DNA from: Myxococcales bacterium
GTDB taxonomy: Bacteria > Myxococcota_A > Polyangia > Polyangiales > Houyiibacteriaceae
Length of the DNA stretch: 61,965 nucleotides
Reading direction: 5' to 3'
Assembly: GCA_019637115.1 (NCBI GenBank)
Contig: JAHBWH010000028.1
Span: 1-61,965 of the forward strand
The notes beneath the pieces were generated by a model. The model made no database searches. It saw only the letters and a list, made by a program, of their open reading frames with translations, and had not been told where the DNA came from. Numbering within the stretch: position 1 is the stretch's first letter; every line of letters starts with the position of its first letter. Made by a program: the position numbers and the translations under genes. Below are positions 21,425 through 29,367 of the stretch, piece after piece.

Positions 21425-23992
21425 TCAGGGCACGAAGAAGATCGGCTGGGTGACGCCGAAGGGCGCCCGGCCGGGGAAGATCGGCGCGAGATCCCCCTCG
21501 CCCTTCGCGTGGAAGAGCACCCACCCACCAGACACCTCGATCTCCTCGTCGAAGCGCACGACCTCGGTCGTCGGCTCCAGGGCGATGCTCTCCGCGAGCG
21601 CGCCGTCGATCCAGACCTCCAGTACGTCGGCGGCCACCCACGGCGCCGCCTGGACCCGGACACGGACGGTCTCGGCGGCCATCGCGCCCGTGACCTCGCC
21701 GCCGGGGCCGACCCCGCCGCGCGCCTCCGCGTCGACGTAGATGCCACCGCTGACGGTGAAGCGGCCGCTCGCGGTCGCGTCACGCACGGCGTTCGCGCCG
21801 CCCGCCGCGCGGAGCGCCTCGGGGTCGTCCACGCCGAGGTGCAGGCACGTCCGCGGGTAGCCGACGGGTGAGCCGCGGCGCGTGTTGTGCGAGTCGGACG
21901 AGCCTACGCCCCAGACGCGGCGACCGCTGCGGAGCATCGAGAACCAATCCGCGACGATGTTCGACGACTCGTCGAAGCTCGAGTTGTTGAAGACCTCGAT
22001 CGCGCCGAAGCCCTCGTCCCAATACTCGGGCCGGCCGACCGAGCCCGTCGCGTTGTCGTAGCGCACCGCGCTGAAATAGCCGCCGACGGCGGTGGCGCGC
22101 GGGTGGTTGATGATGATCAGCGGCTCCTCGGGGCGCTCGCGCACCTCTTGGAAGACCTCCGGCGGCAGCCGCTCGAACCAGCCGATCGCGCCAGCGTTGA
22201 TCTCGTCGGGTCGCGGCGTGAGCGGGAGCACCCCGAAGTGGCCCCAGGCGAAGGTCGTGAGCTCGAGCGAGGTCACGCCGAAGACGTGGCCCGCGAGCCC
22301 CTCTTCTTGGACCAGGTCGTCCCACGCGCTGACCCACTCGTGCTCCGAGCGGCACGGGATCTCGAGCCCGTCGGCGGCGGCGGTGTGGAGCTTGAAGCGC
22401 GCCGGATCCTCGGAGTCCGGCGAGCGGTTCGTGTGGATGTGGTAGTCCGCGCACATCGCGCCCGTCGTGTCGACCACGCGCTCGAGCACGATCGGCAACT
22501 CGACGGTCTCGCCGGCCACGATGGACACGTCCGACTCGAAGAGCTCGTACTCGAAGCCGCGCGAGACGTAGATGCGGTGGGTGCCCGGCGCGAGCGGGAG
22601 CCGCGCGCGCCCGTCGCTCGGGAAGACGACGTGCGTGCGACGCCCGACCCGGGCCAGCTCGCCCCAGCGGCGCGGGACCGCGGGCTCGGCGTACGAGCGC
22701 GGCTCGGTCTGGATCCGAACTGGGATCGGGCCGACGCCGTCGGTGACCGAGATGTCGACGAAGCCGACCGCGGGGAGGTCGAGATCGGCGGCGCCTGCCG
22801 GGAAGTCCACGATGCCCTCGCCGACGCGGAACGCGCGCAAGCGCACGTCCGCTTCGGACGCCGCGACGCGGAGCGCGTAGCGACCGTCCGCATCGGTGAG
22901 CGCGCGGCTCAGCCAGCGCGCGCCGTCCGCCGATTCGGCGTGGACACGGACTCCCGCGGCGGGCGCGCCGGATCCGTCACGCACGACGCCCTCGATCATC
23001 CGCTGCGCGACGCCCGCTTCCGCGCGCATCGCCGCCTGGAGGCCGTCCGCGCCGGGGCCGCCGAGGTGGACCCGGAGCATCGGCACCTCGGTGATGGCGC
23101 AGCCGTCGAGCTCGTGGCGGGGCCCGTTGAAGACCATGACGCCGCTCTGCTCGAGGAGGAGCGTGAGTGTGCCCCCGCTTGCCTCGGTCGCGTAGCTCGT
23201 GAGGTCGGCGCGCTCGTAGCCGATCCACGGCAGCGCCATGCCAGTGGGCACGTCGAAGCCGCGCTCGGGGACGAAGCCGCTCATGCGGTAGGTCTGGAGC
23301 CCGAGGAGATAGAGCTGCGCGCGCGTGGGGCCGCGGCGGGGGCTCGCGACGTGGAAGACGACGTCCACGTGCGTCGCGCCGGGCGCGAGCACGTAGTCGA
23401 CGGCCACCACGAGATCGTCATACTCGCCGGGGATGAGCGCGCGCCCGAGCTCCGCCACCGCCGGGATCGGGCGCAGGGGCCCCACCGCGCGGATGATCGC
23501 GGGCCCGCCGTCGCTGCCGTCCGCGAAGACACCAACGACCTCGGGGTCGAGCGTGAAGCGACCGAGGCCCGGGACGAGCTCGTTGAAGTCCGCGGGCGCG
23601 ACCAGCGCCCCGGCCTCGACCAGGGCGAAGCCCGCGACCTTGCCGCCGTGCGGGTCGTAGCCGTCCGAGGGCCGCGCCGCCTCGACGACGACGGCGACGC
23701 GATCGTTCGCGAGCACGAGATCACCCACGCGCCACGTGAGCAGCCGCTCGGGATCGGGCGGAAGGTCCGTCGCGCGCAGGATCCCTGCCCGCGCCTCGCC
23801 GACGCCCGCGCGAAGCGGCTCCGCATGCGGAGCGCCGGTCGGCCGCTCCAACGCAGGCGGCCCCTCGCATTCCGGCGGCGCGTCGACGCCGTCGTCCGCC
23901 TCGCCCGCGTCGTCCGCGACGACATCATTCCCACCGCAACCCACGCCCAAGGCGAGCACTGCGAGCCCGATCACCCGTGTAAGCCACCACAC
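21425..23992 (-). CDS. Lipoprotein with CehA/McbA-type PHP metallohydrolase domain
   Basis: Exported protein of 855 aa. The lipoprotein signal MWWLTRVIGLAVLALGVGC is followed by an Asp-rich linker. Residues about 60-330 form an uncharacterised beta-rich region. Near 340-400 a carboxypeptidase-regulatory-like fold is visible (DGSGAPAAGVRVHAE, TDADGRYALRV). The PHP-type metallohydrolase part follows with DYHIHTNRSPDSEDP (metal His pair), CRSEHEW, INHPRA and GSSDSHN, matching CehA/McbA-family proteins. Members include carbamate hydrolases, but the substrate here is unknown. It ends right next to the 13-bp repeat array. A start further upstream is excluded by the signal peptide. Confidence 0.82.
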   Translation of the reverse strand: MWWLTRVIGLAVLALGVGCGGNDVVADDAGEADDGVDAPPECEGPPALERPTGAPHAEPLRAGVGEARAGILRATDLPPDPERLLTWRVGDLVLANDRVAVVVEAARPSDGYDPHGGKVAGFALVEAGALVAPADFNELVPGLGRFTLDPEVVGVFADGSDGGPAIIRAVGPLRPIPAVAELGRALIPGEYDDLVVAVDYVLAPGATHVDVVFHVASPRRGPTRAQLYLLGLQTYRMSGFVPERGFDVPTGMALPWIGYERADLTSYATEASGGTLTLLLEQSGVMVFNGPRHELDGCAITEVPMLRVHLGGPGADGLQAAMRAEAGVAQRMIEGVVRDGSGAPAAGVRVHAESADGARWLSRALTDADGRYALRVAASEADVRLRAFRVGEGIVDFPAGAADLDLPAVGFVDISVTDGVGPIPVRIQTEPRSYAEPAVPRRWGELARVGRRTHVVFPSDGRARLPLAPGTHRIYVSRGFEYELFESDVSIVAGETVELPIVLERVVDTTGAMCADYHIHTNRSPDSEDPARFKLHTAAADGLEIPCRSEHEWVSAWDDLVQEEGLAGHVFGVTSLELTTFAWGHFGVLPLTPRPDEINAGAIGWFERLPPEVFQEVRERPEEPLIIINHPRATAVGGYFSAVRYDNATGSVGRPEYWDEGFGAIEVFNNSSFDESSNIVADWFSMLRSGRRVWGVGSSDSHNTRRGSPVGYPRTCLHLGVDDPEALRAAGGANAVRDATASGRFTVSGGIYVDAEARGGVGPGGEVTGAMAAETVRVRVQAAPWVAADVLEVWIDGALAESIALEPTTEVVRFDEEIEVSGGWVLFHAKGEGDLAPIFPGRAPFGVTQPIFFVP

Positions 23993-24117
23993 GGGCAGGA
24001 AGCGTAGTTTTCGTGACGATTGGGTTACAACAAGAAACAGACGATGTAAGGCGCGCGCGTGTCGGCTCCCCTCGCGAGCGCCGCTCCCGCGGCTCGCGAG
24101 ACTCGGCGGACGCCGCT

Positions 24118-24846
24118 TCAGCGCCGCTCGAAGACGAAGGCGATCGTGCCCTGGCGTACGATGAGGCGCGTGGTGCCGCCTTCAGTGGTGACGGTGTAGC
24201 CGTTCATGAACGACATCCCGTCGTCGGGGCAGGAGGCGTTTCGGGTCAGCTGGTTCCCCGAGGTGGACCACGCAAACGTCCGCGGGACGACCGCGCCGGG
24301 GGCGGGGAGCGAGATCTGCTGAATCTGATCGATTGTCGTCGCGTCGAAATGCCACGTGGCGCGGAAGGAGCCCGTCGTCGTGCCGGCGATGAGCGCATCC
24401 ACCGCGTCGTAGGTGCCAGACGTGATCGTCCCGCCCGTGGCGGGCGGGAGCTCTGCGGCGGAGACCTGACGGATCGGCACGGCGGCGCGGCCGAAGTCCA
24501 GGTCGTGGCACGCGCCGGGTCCGGCGTCGACGCCGGGCCCGCCGTCGGCGCCCGCGTCCGAAGCCCCCGCGTCCGCCGCCCCCGAGTCCTCGGCGCCGGC
24601 GTCGCTCTCGACATCTGCGTCCGTCACGTCGGCGTCCGTCACGTCGGCGTCCGTCACGTCGGCGTCCGTCGCGTCGGCGTCCGTCGCGTCGGCGTCCGTC
24701 GCGTCGGCGTCCTGACCCGAAGCGGCATCGAGTCCTGCGTCGACTGCGCTCGCGTCGAGCGCCGCCATCGCGTCCGGCGCGCCGTCGTCGTCCCCAGCAC
24801 AGCCCACGACCGCGAGCATCGCCCCGAGCAAGATCCAGCGTGACAT
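24118..24846 (-). CDS. Hypothetical lipoprotein with Asp-Ala-Thr repeat linker
   Basis: Exported protein of 242 aa not assigned to a family. The signal MSRWILLGAMLAVVGC has a clear lipobox. It is followed by a roughly 75-residue linker built of DADATDADATDADVTDADV repeats (a 12-base DNA unit, GACGCGACGGAC-like, at about 24612-24712) and a Gly/Ala/Asp stretch. The C-terminal 120 residues (CHDLDFGRAAVPI to FVFERR) look globular and beta-rich, with one Cys pair that could form a disulfide. The linker style recurs in other lipoproteins of this window. It probably acts at the outer membrane or cell surface. Confidence 0.75.
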   Translation of the reverse strand: MSRWILLGAMLAVVGCAGDDDGAPDAMAALDASAVDAGLDAASGQDADATDADATDADATDADVTDADVTDADVTDADVESDAGAEDSGAADAGASDAGADGGPGVDAGPGACHDLDFGRAAVPIRQVSAAELPPATGGTITSGTYDAVDALIAGTTTGSFRATWHFDATTIDQIQQISLPAPGAVVPRTFAWSTSGNQLTRNASCPDDGMSFMNGYTVTTEGGTTRLIVRQGTIAFVFERR

Positions 24847-24970
24847 CCGGCGGCTCTACGACGGGACGCGCGGCTCGGCCAGTCCCCGGCTCAACGGTCT
24901 GGTCCTCGTAGATGATGTCGGCGTCGAAGCACCAACGAGCGCGGTCGAATCGACCAAGCACCCGCGCGGC

Positions 24971-25360
24971 TCAGAGCGAGTCGGCGCGTAGCTCGAGAGG
25001 CTCGCCGTCGCCCCCAGTGCACGTGCAGGCGACGAAGCGGGTCTGCGGGTCCCGATCGAGAGAAGGGCCGATGCGCCCCTCTGCGTAGCCCTCCGCACCG
25101 CAGCGCTCGACGCAGCGATCGGCCCGCGCCGCGTCCATCGAGGTGACGCCCGCGAAGCTGGTGCACATGCCGAGACCGAGGCAGCCCAGGGCGATCCACG
25201 TGATCACGCGGCGGCCCCCGCCGCGCTCGCCGCGGAAGAGCTGTCCGAGCACCGTGAGCTGACGCGATTTGGCGGCGCCACCGCTGCCGAAGAGCACCCC
25301 CATGAAGGTCAGTCCGCCGAGGAAGAAGAGCGCGAGGCCGACGACGAGGATGGGTGACAC
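24971..25360 (-). CDS. Small membrane protein with Cys-rich C-terminus
   Basis: Hypothetical protein of 129 aa with a GTG start. Two hydrophobic helices are visible: VSPILVVGLALFFLGGLTFMGVLF (1-24) and VITWIALGCLGLGMCTSFAGV (about 52-72). The C-terminal 55 residues carry CVERCG and ACTCTGG, which could form disulfides outside the membrane. The frame upstream of 25360 overlaps the start of the divergent galT-like gene and is not protein-like. No family was recognised. Confidence 0.65.
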   Translation of the reverse strand: MSPILVVGLALFFLGGLTFMGVLFGSGGAAKSRQLTVLGQLFRGERGGGRRVITWIALGCLGLGMCTSFAGVTSMDAARADRCVERCGAEGYAEGRIGPSLDRDPQTRFVACTCTGGDGEPLELRADSL

Positions 25361-25437
25361 GGGCCGACGATACCCGAGGTTGTCGTCGGCTTCACGAACC
25401 GCTCGACCCCTCGCACCGAGGTGGCATCGTCCGCCCC

Positions 25438-26559
25438 GTGAGCTCGCCGACCTACCGGCTCGATCGTGTGACCGACACGTGGCGCCTCGTGGCCCCCACG
25501 CGAGCGAACGTGCCCATGCCGCTCGGCGCGCACGAGGACGAGCTCCCCGTCCCCCGCACGCGTTGCCCCTTCTGCCCCGGCCACGAGGCCGACGCGGAGC
25601 CCGAGGTCGCGTCGTGGCCGACGGGGGCGCCGTGGCAGGTGCGCGTCGTGCGCAACCGATACCCGCTCGTCGCCCCGCCGGGGGACGCGGGCGTGCCGCG
25701 GGACGCAACACCCGCACCGACCGACGAACACGCCGACGAACACGCCGACGAACACGCCGACGAACACGCCGACGAACACGCCGACGAACACGCCGACGAA
25801 CACGCCGACGAACACGCCGACGAACACGCCGACGAACGCGCCGTCGAACGCGCCGACGAACGCGCCGTCTTCGGCGCGCACGAGGTCGTGATCGAAGGCC
25901 GCGCGCACGAGGGCGACGTGCCCACCTTCGAGCCCAAGCTCTGGCGCGCCGTCTTCCGCACCTTCCGCGACCGCGTCGCCGCGCACGAGGCGGCCGGCGC
26001 CGCGGCGGTGCTCGTGTTCCGCAACCGCGGGCGGCGCGCTGGGAGCAGTCAGCCGCACCCCCATGCGCAGATCGTCGCGTCGAGCGTCGTGCCGAGCGCG
26101 ATCGCCCAACGTGCCGCGCTCGCGCGCAAGCACTTCGAGCGCGAAGGCCGTGCCCTCCTCGACGACGAGCGCGAGCGCGCCCGCGCAGGCGGCCGGCTCG
26201 TCGCCGAAGACGACGCCACGACGACGTTCTGCCCCTTCGCGCCCTCAGCGCCCTTCGAGACGTGGGTCATGCCACGCGCGCCGACGCCCGCGTCGTGCCT
26301 GGATGACGCGAGCGCCGACGCGTTCGCGGACGCACTCCAACGCGCAGCGTCGCGTGTGCTCGTCGCGAGCGGACGCCGCGCTTGGAACCTCATCCTCCAC
26401 CTGCCGCCGTGCGCCGAGCGCGACGCCCCTGCGTCGCGCTGGTATGCCTCGATCCTCCCACGCACGGGGCCTGGTGCGGGCTTCGAGCTCTCGAGCGGCA
26501 CCACCGTCGTCAGCATCGCTCCCGAGCAGGCCGCCGCTGCGCTGCGCGCGTCGACGTGA
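25438..26559 (+). CDS. galT: Galactose-1-phosphate uridylyltransferase-like protein with DEHA repeat insertion
   Basis: HIT-superfamily nucleotidyl transferase (373 aa, GTG start). The zinc-site motif RCPFCPGHE is near residue 42, followed by VRNRYPLVAP. The catalytic H-P-H-A-Q lies in SQPHPHAQIVAS near residue 205. The second domain includes CPFAPSAPFETWVMP and WNLILHLPP. GalT transfers UMP between UDP-glucose and galactose-1-phosphate, but standalone relatives can use other hexose phosphates, and no gal genes are nearby. Residues about 96-143 are an insertion of nine DEHA units followed by DERAVERADERAV, encoded by a 12-base tandem repeat. The flanking enzyme core is intact, so the loop appears to have expanded in frame. 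Confidence 0.8.
   Translation: MSSPTYRLDRVTDTWRLVAPTRANVPMPLGAHEDELPVPRTRCPFCPGHEADAEPEVASWPTGAPWQVRVVRNRYPLVAPPGDAGVPRDATPAPTDEHADEHADEHADEHADEHADEHADEHADEHADEHADERAVERADERAVFGAHEVVIEGRAHEGDVPTFEPKLWRAVFRTFRDRVAAHEAAGAAAVLVFRNRGRRAGSSQPHPHAQIVASSVVPSAIAQRAALARKHFEREGRALLDDERERARAGGRLVAEDDATTTFCPFAPSAPFETWVMPRAPTPASCLDDASADAFADALQRAASRVLVASGRRAWNLILHLPPCAERDAPASRWYASILPRTGPGAGFELSSGTTVVSIAPEQAAAALRAST
25723..25866 (+). repeat. 12-bp tandem repeat inside the galT-like gene
   Basis: Twelve consecutive 12-base units. The first nine are GACGAACACGCC or nearly so, and the last three are GACGAACGCGCC variants. They encode DEHA/DERA repeats and keep the reading frame. The location corresponds to a surface loop before GAHEVVIEG. 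Confidence 0.92.
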
Positions 26560-26679
26560 CCTCGGGCGCGACGTCACGGGGCGGAGACGCGACACGCGAT
26601 CCGGCGTGATCCGATCCGACGACGGGATCACTGGCCCCTCGCACACAGGACGCAGCTCCTGCGTCGTGCGACACGGGCG

Positions 26680-26747
26680 TTGCGTGTTCGACGCCTAAGG
26701 TTCCGCGGCACGGGGGCATTGCGTGTTCGACGCCACTTAGGTTCCGC
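26680..26747 (+). repeat. Pair of short direct repeats upstream of the holin-like gene
   Basis: TTGCGTGTTCGACGCC is followed by TAAGGTTCCGC at 26680-26706, and again by ACTTAGGTTCCGC at 26719-26747, a 39-base period with a 2-base insertion. They lie about 90-155 bases upstream of the start at 26835. They could be a regulatory repeat. The rest of 26560-26834 shows no gene. Confidence 0.5.
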
Positions 26748-26834
26748 ATGATGCTCACGTCCCGTTGGCCCGGAACCTGCTTTGGCCTCTCAGCCATCGG
26801 GGCACCTGCTCGAAGCCCCAAAGGGAAAGACATC

Positions 26835-27200
26835 ATGTTGACTCAGCTCCTCCTCGGTTGGTTGATCGTCGCTGTCGCGGTCCTCATCACGGGCGCCGTG
26901 CTCCCTGGCGTCCAGGTGCGCGGATTTGGCGGCGCGCTGATCACCTCTGCGCTCCTCGGCCTCCTGCACGTCCTCATCGGCTGGGTGCTCTTCGTGCTGC
27001 TCGGCCTCGCGACGCTCGGGCTCGGCTTCTTGTTGGCGTTCATCACCAAGCTCTTCGTCACGGCCATTCTGCTCCGCATCGTCGCGGCCATCACCGACTC
27101 GTTCCACGTACGCAGCTGGGGCTCGGCGTTCCTCGCCGCGCTCTTGATTTCCGTGCTCGGATCCGTTGGTGAGCTCGTGCTTCGCCTGCTCACCACGTGA
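26835..27200 (+). CDS. Holin-like small membrane protein (PF04020-type, phage holin family)
   Basis: Polytopic protein of 121 aa with four hydrophobic helices: LLLGWLIVAVAVLITGAVLPGV, ALITSALLGLLHVLIGWVLFVLL, TLGLGFLLAFITKLFVTAILLRIV and WGSAFLAALLISVLGSVGELVLRLL. The pattern, including the VLPGVQVRGFGGALI turn and the late FHVRSWGSAFLAALLIS, fits the four-helix family named after mycobacteriophage holins. It is common on bacterial chromosomes and probably not a lysis protein there. A strong ribosome-binding site (AAGGGAAAG) precedes the ATG. Longer upstream starts lack one. Physiological role is unknown. Confidence 0.83.
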   Translation: MLTQLLLGWLIVAVAVLITGAVLPGVQVRGFGGALITSALLGLLHVLIGWVLFVLLGLATLGLGFLLAFITKLFVTAILLRIVAAITDSFHVRSWGSAFLAALLISVLGSVGELVLRLLTT

Positions 27201-27352
27201 CGGCACCAGCCCGCCACGACCGCACGTCCCGCAGCTCCTGATCTCCCGGCCTGCGAAACGACGCCCCACGCCCCACGCAGACCTACGGCTGCCCTCAGCG
27301 GTGGCGATTTGCCACTCCATGAGGCGAGATGGTCCCTGCGAGGTGCCCGCAA

Positions 27353-27826
27353 GGATCCACGGTACGGATGCGAGGATCCACGGTACGGATGCGAGGATCC
27401 ACAGCTACGGATGCGAGGATCCACCAATCTTTCGGCGGCTGCCAATCCGAGGGTCCACGGTACGGATGCGAGGATCCACCAATCTTTCGGCGGGATCCGG
27501 TACGGATGCGAGGATCCACCAATCTTTCGGCGGCTGCCGAGGATCCACCAATCTTTCGGCGGCTGCCAATCCGGTGCCCGCGAGGATCCACCAATCTTTT
27601 GGCGCCTGCGGGATCCAGAGCCGCCCGCGAGGATCCAACCGGTGCCCGCGAGGATCCAACCGGTGCCCGCGAGGATCCGCCAATCTTTCGGCGCCCCGGA
27701 TCCAGAGCCGCCCGCGAGGATCCACCCGCCGCTAGATGCCACCCGCCGCTAGCCGATGGTGGCCGATGGTGCCCGCGAGGATCTGGCCGATGGTGCCCGC
27801 GAGGATCCACCAATCTTTCGGGCGGC
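27353..27826 (+). repeat. REP-like repeat array A (downstream of the RAYT gene)
   Basis: Seven copies of CCACCAATCTTTCGG (two with one or two base changes), most preceded by GAGGATCC, are mixed with GGTACGGATGCGAGGATCC and GGTGCCCGCGAGGATCC units. The last copy (about 27800-27826) lies 107 bases past the RAYT stop codon. The arrays keep several frames open without protein-like content. The rest of 27201-27932 has no gene. Confidence 0.85.
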
Positions 27827-27932
27827 CCCGACGGGTTGCCCGGTGGACGACAGCCCTGTTTCGCCAACGCCCGGCGCATGGCTGCGCGGCCCCGACGGGA
27901 GCCGACGGCGCTTGGGCACGCGGCGTCGACGT

Positions 27933-28991
27933 CTACGCGGCGACGGCCCCGCCGGGGGCGTACATCCCCTCGGGCCACTGCGCGGGCTCGCCGCGCGCGA
28001 AGCGGGCGCGTGCCTCGTCGTACGCCTCGTAGCGTAGGAGCGTCGCGCGGCGATGCGCGGCGATCTGGTCACGCGTGCCGAACGCGTAGGGGCGTGGACT
28101 CCGCTTGGGTTGCCTTGGGCGCTGGTGGACGTCGGCGTCCAAGACGCCGACCACGCCGAGGCAATGCGGCGTTGCCGGCGTATCACACCAGGCCTTCAAG
28201 GTCGCGAAGTACGTGTGGGTGGCGACCGACTCCATCCCGGGCAGCTGGCTGAGCATCAGCCGGTGTGTCCGCCAGAAGGCAGCGCGGTCGGGTGGTCGCT
28301 TCGCTTGCTGCCAGGCGGTGCGGTCGAAGAAGGTCGTCGTCAGCTCGTCGTCGTCGCACATCCCCGCGACGGCGATGAACCCTGGCCACTCCTCGAAGCC
28401 GCGGACGAGCCCCGCCTTCTTCGGGTTCTCGAGCACATACCGGACACGCGCCGCCGCCGCGTCCTCATCGAGGATCGGCTGCGCGTCGTAGCGCCGGGGA
28501 AAGACGGGGCCCGTGCGCCCGAGGAGGAGGTTCAGGGACTGCGCGACTCGCGCCAGGAAGTAGCTCATGAACGCGGCGAGGTTCTTGCCGCGCGCCCGGA
28601 TGACGAGATGGATGTGGTTGCTCATCACGACGACCGCGAAGATCTCCACCGCCGGACGCCCCTCCTTCGCGCAGCGTGCCTGAGCCCGCGCGAGCGCCGA
28701 GCTCACGAGGTCGGCCGCCAGCTTCTCGGCCTCGTCGACCGTGAGCTGCATCTGACCCGGCGGTCGCCGCGCGTTGGCGCGTTCAACCAACCGCGCGAGC
28801 TTCTTGCGGAGCCCCGCGCGCTTGGCCTCGACTGCCCGCCGCGCCTCTCGGTTCGGTGGCCTCAGGCGTGAGCACAACAGCGGATGGAGCCAGAAGCGTT
28901 CTTCCATCGTTCGCGTCGTCACGAAGAAGAGTTGGTCCGAGTCTTCGCATCGCAGGGGTCGCGAGCGACGGGCGGGGCGATCTGAGTCCAT
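27933..28991 (-). CDS. REP-associated tyrosine transposase (RAYT, IS200/IS605-like Y1 HUH family)
   Basis: Single-strand DNA transposase-like protein of 352 aa. The HUH metal motif is H126-I-H128 in VVVMSNHIHLVI. The likely nucleophile is Y185 in RVRYVLENPKKAGLV, the usual Y-x3-NP-x-(R/K)-AGL site of RAYTs. PVFPRRYDAQPIL between them is also typical. An insertion-like basic, helical stretch (about 45-110) and a roughly 130-residue C-terminal extension make it longer than the usual 150-250 aa. The ATG at 28991 was chosen because the frame upstream runs into a REP copy. It is flanked on both sides by inverted REP-like repeats (27800-27826 and 29033-29055), as expected for a RAYT with its cognate REPs. 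Confidence 0.87.
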   Translation of the reverse strand: MDSDRPARRSRPLRCEDSDQLFFVTTRTMEERFWLHPLLCSRLRPPNREARRAVEAKRAGLRKKLARLVERANARRPPGQMQLTVDEAEKLAADLVSSALARAQARCAKEGRPAVEIFAVVVMSNHIHLVIRARGKNLAAFMSYFLARVAQSLNLLLGRTGPVFPRRYDAQPILDEDAAAARVRYVLENPKKAGLVRGFEEWPGFIAVAGMCDDDELTTTFFDRTAWQQAKRPPDRAAFWRTHRLMLSQLPGMESVATHTYFATLKAWCDTPATPHCLGVVGVLDADVHQRPRQPKRSPRPYAFGTRDQIAAHRRATLLRYEAYDEARARFARGEPAQWPEGMYAPGGAVAA

Positions 28992-29032
28992 CCCCCCTCT
29001 TCGCGCGGTCGCGCCCGTGGTTGCTCTTCGGC

Positions 29033-29055
29033 AGTCGGAAAGATTGGTGGATCCT
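29033..29055 (-). repeat. REP-like copy B, 42 bases upstream of the RAYT start
   Basis: The plus strand reads agtcggaaagattggtgg followed by atcct, the reverse complement of the array D unit (GGATCCACCAATCTTTCCGACT). It is inverted with respect to the copies downstream of the RAYT gene and lies in the RAYT leader or promoter. Confidence 0.85.
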
Positions 29056-29059
29056 GATC

Positions 29060-29260
29060 GGTGGTGGAATCTGCGCGCCGCTCGTCTGTGGCGGTGGCGT
29101 AGGCGCCCCCTGCGAACCAGGGACCTGCATCGATGACCTCCTCCGCCACGAAGAGAAAGACCGCTGTGAGCCACGCGGCGAGCCCTGCGACGACGTCAGC
29201 CCCACCTGCGCCGGTGAGACCTACTGCGCGGGCACCACCCGAACCTGCCAGAGCCGTTAG
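29060..29260 (+). pseudogene. Possible remnant of a Cys-rich secreted protein
   Basis: A frame just after REP copy B reads GGVGAPCEPGTCIDDLL, then CEPRGEPCDDVSPTCAG and YCAGTTRTCQSR before a stop. The regular Cys spacing resembles secreted Cys-rich proteins and the next gene is also Cys-rich. No start codon or signal peptide lies in frame downstream of the repeat, so the 5' end seems to be lost or was displaced by the repeat. This is tentative. The rest of 28992-29367 shows nothing else. Confidence 0.3.
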
Positions 29261-29367
29261 CACGTGAAGATTTCGAGGAGGATCGGCCGCGTACAGAGAT
29301 CCCCCGCGGATTGCGCTTGGGCACTCGCCGCGATACCAACCCCTTCGTGCGTAGCACCCGCACCTCG

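Noticed and set aside
27309-28252. Repeat proteins (GSTNLSD, KDWWILAD-type) across repeat arrays A and D
   Set aside because: The apparent protein repeats are translations of DNA repeats in several frames on both strands, with no start signals or globular part.
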